In this document: piece by piece, positions 1 to 8,349 of the stretch
How the letters are laid out: each line of letters opens with the position of its first letter
Numbering within the stretch: position 1 is the stretch's first letter
Assembly: GCF_000308475.2 (NCBI RefSeq)
Contig: NZ_BAFT02000015.1
Span: forward strand, 1 to 64,000
DNA: 64,000 nucleotides
Source: Nocardia brasiliensis NBRC 14402
GTDB lineage: Bacteria; Actinomycetota; Actinomycetes; Mycobacteriales; Mycobacteriaceae
Direction of reading: 5' to 3'
The notes under the pieces: model-generated
Told to the model about the DNA's origin: nothing
The model's database searches: none
Seen by the model: the letters and a program-made list of their open reading frames with translations, nothing else
Position numbers and translations under genes: made by a program

Positions 1-1224
1 TATCAGAAGGTGCTGCCGTGGCGGGCCGGCGAGGTCGTGTGCGCGAAAACCGCGTTGAGTTTCGGTGATTCGCTGGCCGAGATCCTGGGGCCGCTGAGTT
101 ACGGCGGCACCGTGGTGGTCGCCGATGCCGACCAGATGCGGGATGTGGGCGCGCTGCTCACGCTGATCGAACGCTACGCGGTGCGCCGAATCGTGGTGGT
201 GCCCAGCTTGCTCGCGGTCATGCTGTCCGACCCGCGGGTACACCGCGGCGCGGGCTGCGCGGTGTGGGTCAGCAGCGGTGAACCGTTGCCGGTGTCGGTC
301 GCGGACTCGTTCGGCGCGCTGTTGCCGGACAGTGTGCTGCTGAACTTCTACGGGTCGACCGAAACCAGTGCGGACAGTACATGGGCGGTGGCCGGGGCGA
401 CGCGCGACACGGTCGCGGAGCCGATCGGGGGACCGGTGGACAACACGAGGGTGTACGTGCTGGACCACGCGATGCGGGTGGTGCCGCCGGGCGTGGTAGG
501 CGAATTGTATGTTGCCGGAGCCGGATTGGCGCGCGGGTACCTGCGGCGCGCCGGACTGACCGCCGGACGGTTCGTAGCCGACCCGTATGCGGTTCGTCCT
601 GGCGGACGGCTGTATCGGACCGGCGATCTGGCGCGCCGGGACCACGACGGGCAGCTGGTGCTCGCCGGACGGGCCGACGACCAGGTGAAGATTCGCGGGT
701 TCCGGATCGAGCCCGGCGAGGTCGAGACGGCGTTGTCCGATCACCCGTCGGTGGCCCGCGCCGTGGTCGTCGCGCGCGAAGGCCACGTGGGGAGGCAGCT
801 CGTCGGGTATCTGGTGCCCGCCGATCCGTCTGCGGGAGTGGTGGAGTCGGCGGTGCGCGAGTTCGTCTCGAGCCGGTTGCCGGAGTACATGGTGCCCGCG
901 GCGTTCGTGGTACTCGACGCGCTGCCTGTGGGGCCGACCGGCAAGGTGGATCGAAAAGCCTTGCCGGAGCCCGTGTTCACCGGCGGGCGCTACCACGCGC
1001 CGCGCAGCCCGCTGGAGGAACAGCTGTGCGCGGTGTTCGCCGAGGTGCTCGGCGTGGCACAGGTCGGGATCGACGACTCGTTCTTCGAACTCGGCGGGCA
1101 TTCGCTGCTCGTCGTGCGCCTGGCCGGGCGGATCGCCGAACAGATCGGTGTGACCGTCGAACTCCGGGATGTGTTCACCGAGCGGACGATTCGCAACCTG
1201 GCCGGACGCATGGTCGGTGACTGA
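1..1224 (+). CDS. Non-ribosomal peptide synthetase, C-terminal part (A-PCP)
   Basis: This is the end of a modular peptide synthetase; the frame is open through base 1, so most of the protein lies upstream of the window. The visible 407 residues are the second half of an adenylation domain followed by a carrier domain. Adenylation core motifs are NFYGSTETS (A5-like, about residue 120), LYRTGDL (A7, about 207), [15 protein letters not shown] (A8, about 230) and [11 protein letters not shown] (A10, about 315). The carrier domain has the phosphopantetheine serine in LGGHSLL (about 367). The protein stops about 40 residues later with no thioesterase, reductase or condensation domain, so product release or further elongation must be done by another protein. 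The substrate cannot be read because the A4 region is only partly present. Confidence 0.95.
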   Translation, partial: YQKVLPWRAGEVVCAKTALSFGDSLAEILGPLSYGGTVVVADADQMRDVGALLTLIERYAVRRIVVVPSLLAVMLSDPRVHRGAGCAVWVSSGEPLPVSVADSFGALLPDSVLLNFYGSTETSADSTWAVAGATRDTVAEPIGGPVDNTRVYVLDHAMRVVPPGVVGELYVAGAGLARGYLRRAGLTAGRFVADPYAVRPGGRLYRTGDLARRDHDGQLVLAGRADDQVKIRGFRIEPGEVETALSDHPSVARAVVVAREGHVGRQLVGYLVPADPSAGVVESAVREFVSSRLPEYMVPAAFVVLDALPVGPTGKVDRKALPEPVFTGGRYHAPRSPLEEQLCAVFAEVLGVAQVGIDDSFFELGGHSLLVVRLAGRIAEQIGVTVELRDVFTERTIRNLAGRMVGD

Positions 1225-1289
1225 CCGAAATCGGTGTGGTTGCGCCGCGCGCCGCTGGGTACTTCCGGGGCAGCACAAGGAGGTTCACC

Positions 1290-1478
1290 ATGATGGCCAT
1301 AGCCGCCGCAGTCGCGTTCGGACTCGCGCTGCTGCTCGACCTGACCGATGCCACCCTCGGCGACACGATCACCGCGGGCACCCTGGTGACCCTCGGCTTC
1401 CTCTTGATCGCCCTGCACCTGGCCGGCGTCGGCACCGGCAGCCGCTCCTTCCGCTTCCGCCGCCGCGCACGCAGGTAG
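1290..1478 (+). CDS. Small membrane protein, 62 aa
   Basis: Short protein of unknown function with two hydrophobic stretches (about residues 3-18 and 26-44) and a strongly basic tail ending in several arginines, so it probably sits in the cytoplasmic membrane with the tail inside. The ATG at 1290 is preceded by AAGGAGG at 1277-1283, a near-perfect ribosome binding site. An in-frame GTG at 1236 has no such site and was not used. It follows the synthetase gene by 65 bases and may be co-transcribed with it, but nothing ties it to peptide synthesis. Confidence 0.7.
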   Translation: MMAIAAAVAFGLALLLDLTDATLGDTITAGTLVTLGFLLIALHLAGVGTGSRSFRFRRRARR

Positions 1479-1818
1479 TAGGCCGCCGCTCGGTTCCGTC
1501 GGCACCGTCGCCGCGGTGCGCGTCCTTCTGGCCTCCGCGCGAGGAGGTTCGGCACAGCGAGTGGCTTGGTGGGCGCGGGATTCGGCACCGGCGGCGACCG
1601 CACCTGCTCGCGCTTTCGGGTCAAGGCCGCGGCGGGCCCGGAAAGACTCGTTGTCGGCCGGGGCGGCGCTCGGGTGGCGGTCACGGCCGATCGGACGCGC
1701 GAGCCTATGGCGCGGGGCGGGAACCGGGCCGGCGAACTCCTCGATCGGGCGGGGTGCGGCGCAGTACCATCGGAGTCGTTCGCAGGCTGGTCGAGTTCGA
1801 TGCTCGAAGGAGCAGTGC
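1479..1818. other. Intergenic region with no supported gene
   Basis: About 340 bases between the small membrane protein and the DUF4236 protein. Several frames are open by chance, but none has a ribosome binding site and a recognisable product. The only clear signal is the binding site GAAGGAG at its right end (1806-1812), which belongs to the next gene. Confidence 0.6.
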
Positions 1819-2364
1819 GTGGTCCGGGTACACAGAAAATATGGTCCGGTGCGGGTCACCGTATCGAAGACCGGGTTCGGGTACAGCGCGGGTGGGGGTC
1901 CGTTACGGGTGACCAAGCGCGCCGACGGGCGGGTGACCCGAACGGTACGAATACCGGGGACAGGAATCTCGGACACCAAAGTAATCGGGGCCCGGCGCAG
2001 CCGTGGCCGGAATCCGTCGCCTCGTGCCGCAGTCGCGGGTGGGTCCTCACCTCGTATCGCTGACGGGCGCGTCCTTTTGCAGGTGCTCGCCGGGATCTGC
2101 GGTGTCGTCGCACTCCTGCTGCTGGTGCAAGGGTTGATCGCCGGGGCGCTCGCGCTTGCGGTCACCGCCGCGTTCTTCATCTTCTGCGCGCGCATCGCCG
2201 GGGACCAGCACACCGCTGAGCAGGCATCGCCCGCCCCGGTGTGGAATGTTCCGCCGGGCTGGTACCACCCGCCTTCAGGTGGTCGCCTGCTGTACTGGTG
2301 GGACGGGCAGGCGTGGACCGAACACACCAAACCGGCCCCCGCCCCCGGACAGCCCCGCCCCTGA
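1819..2364 (+). CDS. DUF4236 / DUF2510 membrane protein
   Basis: A 181-residue protein of unknown function combining two small domains found in actinobacterial membrane proteins. Residues 1-57 fit DUF4236 (short strands with VSKTGFGYS and the IPGTGIS motif). Residues 87-125 form a hydrophobic hairpin of about two membrane segments. Residues 146-168 fit DUF2510, whose hallmark is the tryptophan-rich PPGWYHPPSGG...YWWDGQAWTEH pattern. The GTG at 1819 was chosen because GAAGGAG lies six bases upstream and the DUF4236 domain begins immediately; the open frame runs further upstream but encodes only low-complexity sequence. Confidence 0.75.
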   Translation: MVRVHRKYGPVRVTVSKTGFGYSAGGGPLRVTKRADGRVTRTVRIPGTGISDTKVIGARRSRGRNPSPRAAVAGGSSPRIADGRVLLQVLAGICGVVALLLLVQGLIAGALALAVTAAFFIFCARIAGDQHTAEQASPAPVWNVPPGWYHPPSGGRLLYWWDGQAWTEHTKPAPAPGQPRP

Positions 2365-2432
2365 GCCTTCGAACGGTTCACTGAGCAGACCGAGTCCTCG
2401 ACCTCGGCACAGATGTCGGCAACAGTGACCCG

Positions 2433-3152
2433 ATGCCGCTGATGGATATGCCCCCGACCCCACCCGCCGTCCACGCGCAGGTCGAACACGCCCCCGGAAT
2501 TCACTCCGGTACCAGCCCGGTGATCCTCCCGCCCGTGCACGCGAAAACTGCTCGCGCAGAAGGTGGTCAACACGGCACGCGGCGCGACGAGGGCGACCCG
2601 CCCGGCACGCTCCGCAACGAGGGTGAACCACCTGGAACACTCCGGGACGAAGGCGAGCCACCCGACATCCTGCGCGACGAGGGCGACCCGCCCGGACCTG
2701 CCCACGACGAGGGCGACCTGCTCGAACTTGTGCGCGGCGAGCGTCAGCTGGCTGACACGGTCCGCGCCGACGGTACGCCGCTTGGGACGGTGCGGGATGA
2801 GGGTGAGCGGTCCGGCACCGTGCGCGACGAGGGCGACCCGCCTGGACCGTTCCGCGACGAGGGCGACCCGCCGGGTTCGGCGCGTGATGAGGGTGAGCCG
2901 CCCGACACGGTCCGGGCTGCGGGCAGCCCACCTGACACGGCCCGCGACGAGGGTGTTCGGCCTCGGCAGGTCCAGGACGCGGGCGGTGCGCCTGGAACGG
3001 TCCGGGACGAAGGGGAGCCGCCGGGTTCGGCGCGCGACGAGGGCGAGCCCCCGGGCTCGGCGCGTGATAACGGTGAGCCGCCCGACACGGTCCGCGATGA
3101 GGGCGATCCGCCCGGCTCGGCCCGCGACGAAGGAGAGCCGCCGGGGCGGTGA
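2433..3152 (+). CDS. Decapeptide-repeat protein of unknown function
   Basis: A 239-residue hydrophilic, acidic, proline-rich protein with no recognised domain. About 50 N-terminal residues precede roughly 19 tandem ten-residue units of the form R-D-E-G-(D/E)-P-P-(G/D)-x-x that run to the stop codon. Differences between units are concentrated at third positions of this frame (Arg as CGC/CGG/CGT, Gly as GGC/GGT/GGA, Pro as CCG/CCA/CCC), which favours this frame as the translated one although other frames are open too. The start is uncertain: no good ribosome binding site precedes ATG 2433 or ATG 2442. It converges with the sugar transporter gene, leaving 13 bases between stop codons. Confidence 0.5.
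   Translation: MPLMDMPPTPPAVHAQVEHAPGIHSGTSPVILPPVHAKTARAEGGQHGTRRDEGDPPGTLRNEGEPPGTLRDEGEPPDILRDEGDPPGPAHDEGDLLELVRGERQLADTVRADGTPLGTVRDEGERSGTVRDEGDPPGPFRDEGDPPGSARDEGEPPDTVRAAGSPPDTARDEGVRPRQVQDAGGAPGTVRDEGEPPGSARDEGEPPGSARDNGEPPDTVRDEGDPPGSARDEGEPPGR
2583..3149 (+). repeat. 30-bp tandem repeat array, about 19 units
   Basis: Uninterrupted head-to-tail units of exactly 30 bases with a core close to CGCGACGAGGGCGACCCGCC. Units differ by point substitutions and no insertion or deletion breaks the register. There are no spacers, so this is not a CRISPR array. The period is a multiple of three and keeps the reading frame of the surrounding gene. Confidence 0.9.
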
Positions 3153-3165
3153 AAGTGCTTCGGGG

Positions 3166-4731
3166 TCAGGGGGATTGGGGGGCGGGTAGTGGGGCGTTGG
3201 TGGGGATCTGGACTCGGCTGCCGATGTTGCCGCGGAGGGGCATGAAAGTTCCTTCGCGCAAGGACTGTTCGATGTCTTCGAGGGAATGCCCCTTCGTTTC
3301 CGGGACGAAGAAGAACACGAAAACCAGGGACAGCAGGTTGAATCCGGCGTACATGACGAATGCGGGGCCGAGGCCGAGGGTGTCGATGGTGCTCAGCGCG
3401 GTGAGGGTGAGCACCAGGTTCGAACCCCAAAGTGCCACGGCGTGCAAGCTGGTCGCGCGATCACGGATGCTCAGCGGATAGAGCTCGGAGCCGAGCAGCC
3501 AGCCGACCGCCTGGAGTCCGGCGGCGTTGCACGCCATGTAGGCGAGCATCAACCCGACCGTGAGATAGCGGTTGGGGTGGTCGGTGAGCACGAACATCAG
3601 CCCGAAGCAGAGCAGGAAGACGGTCGAACCGGGGATCAGCGTGAGCATCAGCCGGCGGCGGCCCACCACGTCGACCAGCCGTTCGCCGACGGCGGTGAAG
3701 ATCAGATAGACGGTCGCGATGCCCAAACCGGACCAGACCACCAGGCCGGTGCCGAAACCCGCGGCACTGCCGAGGATGGTGTGCGAGTAGTAGATCATCA
3801 TCTCCAGCCCGGACAGCTGGGTGAAGGCCGCGATGCCGAGGCCCGCGACGAGCGCGGGCCGCACCCAGCGCTGGGACAAATTGGACCAGCCGCCCCGTGC
3901 TTCCCGCTGCTCCTGCTGAGAGATCGCCCAGATCTGCAAGGTCTCGTCGACAGCGGCGGACCGATTGGGCCGCAGCCAGCGCAGCACGACGCGGGCTTTG
4001 CCGATCGTCCCGTTCTCGATCAGCCAGCGCGGGGTCTCCGGCAGCCGCAGCATCGCCGCGCCGAGCACCAGGGCGGGGATCACCGCAATGCCGATCATCC
4101 AGCGCCAATCGCCGCTGGGTTCGGCGGTGTCGCCCGCGGCCGCGAGCAGGCTGACCAGGTTCGCCAAGAAGATTCCGACGCCGATCGCGATATTGAAGAA
4201 GGTCACCATGGCACCGCGGCGGTGCGGCGGGGCCAATTCGGCGATGTAGGTCGGGACGATCTGCGAACAGCCGCCCACCGCGAGGCCGAGGAACAGCCGC
4301 GCGGCGGTCATCATCCACTCGTCCACCGCGAGCGAACACGCCACGACCCCGACGGCGAAGACACACGCGATGAGGAAGATGACTTTGCGCCGGCCCAGCG
4401 TCTTGGACAGCGATCCGCCGATCAGCGCGCCGATCACCGCGCCGGCCAGGATCGCGGCGGTCACGATCTCCTGCCGGGTGTGGTCGATGCCCCATTCGGC
4501 GGACATCTTGGGCAGCGCCCCGGAGATGATGCCGGTGTCGTAGCCGTAGAGCATGCCGCCCAGCGCGGCGAACAATGCGACGACCACGACATTGCGGTCC
4601 GCAATGTGCCTTTCGTCCTTTGTCGGTTTCTCCGGCGCGGAAACAACCATTTCGTAGCCGTCGAGATTGCGGCGGCGCAGCCGCGGCAGAAAAGCCCGGC
4701 GTCTGCTCGTCATCGAATTCTCGGTCGGCAT
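3166..4731 (-). CDS. MFS sugar-porter family transporter
   Basis: A 521-residue cytoplasmic-membrane transporter of the sugar porter branch of the major facilitator superfamily, expected to move a hexose, pentose or polyol by proton symport or facilitated diffusion. It has about twelve membrane segments and the family signatures: GGMLYGYDTGIISG in helix 1, LGRRK after helix 2, RLPETPRWL after helix 6, VVGRRRL between helices 8 and 9, and VPETKGHSLEDIE after helix 12. Sugar cannot be inferred. The start is uncertain: at ATG 4731 a GGAAGG sits directly against the codon, and internal ATGs at 4713 and 4650 are possible. It stands alone, convergent with the repeat protein. Confidence 0.9.
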   Translation of the reverse strand: MPTENSMTSRRRAFLPRLRRRNLDGYEMVVSAPEKPTKDERHIADRNVVVVALFAALGGMLYGYDTGIISGALPKMSAEWGIDHTRQEIVTAAILAGAVIGALIGGSLSKTLGRRKVIFLIACVFAVGVVACSLAVDEWMMTAARLFLGLAVGGCSQIVPTYIAELAPPHRRGAMVTFFNIAIGVGIFLANLVSLLAAAGDTAEPSGDWRWMIGIAVIPALVLGAAMLRLPETPRWLIENGTIGKARVVLRWLRPNRSAAVDETLQIWAISQQEQREARGGWSNLSQRWVRPALVAGLGIAAFTQLSGLEMMIYYSHTILGSAAGFGTGLVVWSGLGIATVYLIFTAVGERLVDVVGRRRLMLTLIPGSTVFLLCFGLMFVLTDHPNRYLTVGLMLAYMACNAAGLQAVGWLLGSELYPLSIRDRATSLHAVALWGSNLVLTLTALSTIDTLGLGPAFVMYAGFNLLSLVFVFFFVPETKGHSLEDIEQSLREGTFMPLRGNIGSRVQIPTNAPLPAPQSP

Positions 4732-4974
4732 CCTTCCAGTTGATAGTGTTCGTCGGCGCCGCGCAAATCAGCGACGCTGCTTTGTGAACAGAATTACCCC
4801 GAGGTTTAGTGAACTGTTCTCGGGGAAGCGTTCCTTTTCTGCCTCGTGGCACGCCCGATTCGCTATGGGCGGTTAACGTACCCGGCGACCGGGCTGGGCG
4901 GTTCCGGCGAAGGGTCGTATCTGGTCTTCAACGACGAGAAGGCGGCTTCGTCGCGCACTGTAGCGTCCGCGAAA

Positions 4975-5967
4975 TCAATTGTGGCGCTCACGTTCCCAGG
5001 TCAAGCGATCGATCGCCTTTCGGATCAGGGTCGTGCGGTCCGCTCCCGGGGTCCTGCTGCGTTCGTGCTCGATGAGGCGTTCGGCGGTGCCGGTGCTACC
5101 CATCACGAGGGTCAGCAGAGCCTGGTAGGTGTCGGCGGTGGGTGGCGGCGGGACCGGCCTGGCCGGTACCTGCGGGCGAGGTGGCTGTGCGGGCACGCGG
5201 CGGCGCTGAGCGGGCGGAATCGGTTCCGGGGCAGCCGGTTTCGCGTCGACATCCAGGATAGGCAGGAGGAATCGGCAGACCATGACGGTCGCGAGTCCAC
5301 CGACGATCAGCACACCGCCCAAAATTACCGTTCCCGGCCCGCTGTCCTCATGACGGCGCAATGCCGTGAGTTTGTCTTCGTAGGTTTCCCTGGTGGCTTT
5401 ACCGCCCTGGAACGTTATGCACAGGTCGTCGGGTTCCATTGGTTTGCCGTCACAGAGCGGAACATCCGGGACCGGCGTGTCGTCGGCCTCGGCCCATTCG
5501 ACGCTGCCGATGATCACACCGAGGATACCGCCGAGAATGGCCAGGAATGCGGCGATGCCGACCAAAGCGGTTGCGGCATAACCGACTTGCCGGAGCACGC
5601 GCCGCTCCCGGGTCGGTTCACCCGTGCCGCTCGGCTCCGTGGTCGTGGAGTGCGCCGTCCGGTGCTCGGCGGCTTCCCGCGACCAATAGTCCGCCTCGGC
5701 GGCGTTTCCGTCCCGCTCACGCAGCAGGATGGCCAGGTTGTGCATCGAGTCGGCGTCGCCTTTGGCGGCGGCTCGGCGATACCACTGCTCCGCTTCGACG
5801 GGATCGGCCTCGTGCAGCAGCGCGCCCAGGTTGAACATCGCGTTGATGTGGCCCATCGCCGCGGATCTCCGGTACCACCGTTCGGCCCCGGCGTGGTCGC
5901 CCTCGTTCTGCAACCGCACGCCGAGATTGTTCATCGAGTCCGGTTCGTACGGTTCGAATTCAGTCAC
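4975..5967 (-). CDS. Sel1/TPR-repeat membrane protein
   Basis: A 330-residue protein whose first 110 residues are Sel1-like repeats (three units with the pattern NLG...LL...DxxEAExWYRRAAAxGxxxAMxNLG), a fold used for protein-protein contacts. Two membrane segments follow (about residues 130-155 and 215-240) with a short external loop holding two cysteines. A proline-rich linker and a charged C-terminal helix (about 285-330) complete it. The repeats are at the N terminus before the first membrane span, so they are probably cytoplasmic. Partner and role are unknown. ATG 5967 begins exactly at the repeat domain. Confidence 0.75.
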   Translation of the reverse strand: MTEFEPYEPDSMNNLGVRLQNEGDHAGAERWYRRSAAMGHINAMFNLGALLHEADPVEAEQWYRRAAAKGDADSMHNLAILLRERDGNAAEADYWSREAAEHRTAHSTTTEPSGTGEPTRERRVLRQVGYAATALVGIAAFLAILGGILGVIIGSVEWAEADDTPVPDVPLCDGKPMEPDDLCITFQGGKATRETYEDKLTALRRHEDSGPGTVILGGVLIVGGLATVMVCRFLLPILDVDAKPAAPEPIPPAQRRRVPAQPPRPQVPARPVPPPPTADTYQALLTLVMGSTGTAERLIEHERSRTPGADRTTLIRKAIDRLTWERERHN

Positions 5968-6258
5968 CTGTTACCCCACGATCGCCGTAATCGGTCCGGC
6001 GTCCAACCAGATTCGAGCCGCCCCCGGCCGGAAACATCGGCACACCCGGTGCCAAACCTTAGGAGGTCCGTGCGGAGCATGCGTGCCCTTGTTTCCGGGG
6101 GCACCCCGCAACGTCCTCCGGATGTCGACGGGTAGGTCGTTCCATCGGAGGACGCGTCGACGCCGGTGCGCGACCTACGTTGATCAGGCAGGGCGGGTCG
6201 GCGGCGGAGAGGGACGCTTACCTGCTCGATCTGTTCGACGAATCGGCGGGAGACGGAA

Positions 6259-6840
6259 ATGTTTGATCTTGTTCGCGACAACCCGGTCGCGACGATGATC
6301 GTGGTGTCGGAGGTCGGGCTGTGGGTGCTGCTGGCCGCGGGGCTGGTGGCCCGGTATCTGCTGCGGTTGCGGGGGCTGGGTGCGGCGCTGCTGTGGGGGA
6401 TTCCGCTGCTCGACGTCGCGCTGATCGTGGCGGCGGCCATCGACCTGCATCAGGGTGCGAAGCCCGGGACGATCCACGGCATCGCCGCGCTCTACCTGGG
6501 CGTGAGCGTCGCGTTCGGACCGACGATCGTGCGCTGGGCCGATGTCCGGTTCGCGCATCGCTTCGCAGGCGGCCCGGCTCCGGTGAAACCGGCGAAGGGC
6601 ACACCGGAGAAAGCGGCGGCACTGTGGCGGGAGTGGAATCGGGTGGTGCTCGCCGCAGCGATCGCCTCGCTGACGCTGGGGCTGATCATCCTCACCATCG
6701 CGCGCGGCGATCAGGCGGACGCACTCTGGTGGTGGATCGGTCGCGCCTGGGCGATCGTCGGCCTGTGGCTGGTGTTCGGCCCATTGTGGGAAGAAGTATC
6801 GGCGCGGACCACCGGGTCATCTTCTGTGGCCAAAAAGTAA
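6259..6840 (+). CDS. Multispanning membrane protein, unknown function
   Basis: A 193-residue integral membrane protein with about five hydrophobic segments (roughly residues 12-33, 40-62, 75-92, 128-150 and 155-178) and a basic cytoplasmic loop of about 25 residues after the third. The start is supported by GGGAGAC a few bases upstream. It is divergent from the Sel1 protein, and its end faces the phosphatase gene across a strong shared hairpin. I do not recognise a family and assign no function. Confidence 0.7.
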   Translation: MFDLVRDNPVATMIVVSEVGLWVLLAAGLVARYLLRLRGLGAALLWGIPLLDVALIVAAAIDLHQGAKPGTIHGIAALYLGVSVAFGPTIVRWADVRFAHRFAGGPAPVKPAKGTPEKAAALWREWNRVVLAAAIASLTLGLIILTIARGDQADALWWWIGRAWAIVGLWLVFGPLWEEVSARTTGSSSVAKK

Positions 6841-6890
6841 GCAAGAAACCGCCCCCGAGACCCCGCCGTCCGGTGTAGCCTCGCTACCGA

Positions 6891-6920
6891 GGCCCCCGAA
6901 CAGATCCTTGTTCGGGGGCC
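6891..6920. terminator. Bidirectional transcription terminator
   Basis: Perfect 12-bp stem GGCCCCCGAACA / TGTTCGGGGGCC with a six-base loop, between two convergent genes that end at 6840 and 6957. There is no T tract, as is common in high-GC actinomycetes. A second, weaker hairpin (GCCTCG / CGAGGC, 6878-6893) overlaps its left arm. Confidence 0.8.
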
Positions 6921-6956
6921 ATCGCCATTCTCATGGGGACCACACCGCACCGGGAC

Positions 6957-7694
6957 TCACCGGGTCCGGCGATCTGCGACGAGCGCGGTGGTGTTGTCGG
7001 TGCCGCCCGCGTGCAAAGCCGACTGGACCAGGGTGTCGGCGGCGAGAGCGGCGGAGGCGGAGTTCGCGAGAACGGCCTTGATGGTGGCGATCTCGAGCCG
7101 CTTGTGCACGCCGTCGGTGCTGAGCAGCAGCCGCCCGCTGCTGGCGCCGGTGCCGGCCTGGCCGATATCGGCGGGACGGACGGTGCGGGCCGAGGTCGTC
7201 ACCAGATGATTCAGGCGCGGTGGCGGGTGCTGGCCGCGGATCCGCCAGAATTCGGCGACGGTGTGGTCGACGGTGATCTGGTGCAGCACCCGGCCGTTCC
7301 AGCGGTAGGCCCGGCAGTCGCCGACCCAGGCGATATCGGCGGGACCTTCTCCGGCGGGCACCACGGCGACGACGAGCACACTGTCCGCCTCGGACTGCGG
7401 GAACTCGCGGAGCAGTTCCGCTTGGGCGGCAAGGATTCCCGCGCGGGCGCCGGCGGCGGTGGCGACCCGAGCCGCGACCGCGGCGACCATGCGCGCGGCA
7501 CGGACCGCGAGCAGATGATTGCCGATGCCGTCGGCCACGACGAACGCGGTGCGGCCGGTGCGGGGGTCGGTGTGGGTGGCGGCCGCGTCGGCGTTGAGCG
7601 AGCGCGCGCCGCGCCTGCTCACGGATTCCCAAGTGGCGCCGGTGAGGCGAACCTCCTCGGGATCGGTGTCATCGCTGACAGGTGCCGAGCACAT
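6957..7694 (-). CDS. PP2C-family protein phosphatase
   Basis: A 245-residue cytoplasmic metal-dependent Ser/Thr phosphatase of the PPM/PP2C type, expected to reverse phosphorylation by Hanks-type kinases. The metal-binding motifs are in order: NADA near residue 34, VVADGIGNH near 52, WVGDCRAYRW near 128, LLSTDGVHK near 190 and GGTDNTTALV near the C terminus. It has no membrane segment and no sensor domain, so it is shorter than PstP-type phosphatases. The ATG at 7694 is preceded by GAGGAGG. Which kinase it opposes is unknown; the large Ser/Thr kinase at 49.3 kb is too far away to infer pairing. Confidence 0.85.
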   Translation of the reverse strand: MCSAPVSDDTDPEEVRLTGATWESVSRRGARSLNADAAATHTDPRTGRTAFVVADGIGNHLLAVRAARMVAAVAARVATAAGARAGILAAQAELLREFPQSEADSVLVVAVVPAGEGPADIAWVGDCRAYRWNGRVLHQITVDHTVAEFWRIRGQHPPPRLNHLVTTSARTVRPADIGQAGTGASSGRLLLSTDGVHKRLEIATIKAVLANSASAALAADTLVQSALHAGGTDNTTALVADRRTR

Positions 7695-7804
7695 GGGCCG
7701 GACCTCCTCGTGCAGACCTGCTCGTGCCGATCGGCACCCTTCCAGTTGACCACCTCGGGCCGTGAACGGAGCTAACGTTTTCCGTGCTGATCCTGTGAAG
7801 TCGG

Positions 7805-8070
7805 TTACGGTTTGATCTCCGTACTCGCCGATGCCGACAATGGCACGGCCAGTTGCGCTTTCACGCGTTCATAGGCGGGTAGCGCTGGACCGATTTGTCG
7901 CCGACGGACAGTTCGTTGGAGATCCTGCGATAGTCGGCCAGATCCGCGGTGACCATCACCACGACGTAATCCCCGTGTCCGGCCACCGAATAGCACTGCT
8001 GCACAGCGGGTTCGGCGAGCATGCGGGCGCAGGACGCGGCGTACTGGCCGGCGTCGTCAGGATCCGGCCG
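7805..8070 (-). pseudogene. Lrp/AsnC-family regulator relic
   Basis: Remains of the ligand-binding half of a feast/famine (Lrp/AsnC) transcription regulator. One frame reads EPAVQQCYSVAGHGDYVVV, then ADYRRIS and SVQRY before a stop. The expected C-terminal continuation, YERVKAQLAVPLSAS, follows at once in a second frame and ends at 7805. The two parts join at about 7866, where a short deletion would explain the shift. No helix-turn-helix half can be recognised upstream, so the gene is both frameshifted and probably truncated. It is divergent from the M20 peptidase gene, which it may once have regulated. Confidence 0.7.
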
Positions 8071-8349
8071 CGTTCTTCCTCGATGAGGCCGAGCCATGCT
8101 GCGGTCCGGCCCCGATTCCGGTCCCGGCGGAACAGGTTTCGCCCGCTGAATGTCGCGACCTACCCTCCGGCGCCGACCGAGATGCTGGACCGATGTGCGC
8201 GGCCACCGTGCGCCGATTGCGATCAGCGTGATGCGTACCCCTGCGGGCACCGGGATCGGTACCGCACGCTGTGCCGTCCGGTGTCGCCGGGGGACGCGGG
8301 CGCAGGGACGCCGACGGTGCCGGGGCGAGCAGGTGGTAGGAAAGGGTAC

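Noticed and set aside
2583..3149. CRISPR array suspected from 30-bp periodicity
   Set aside because: The units abut without spacers and vary at codon third positions; it is an in-frame coding tandem repeat.
3286..4743. 485-codon plus-strand frame opposite the sugar transporter
   Set aside because: Antisense of a clear MFS gene; the translation is Gln/Glu/His-rich and matches no family.
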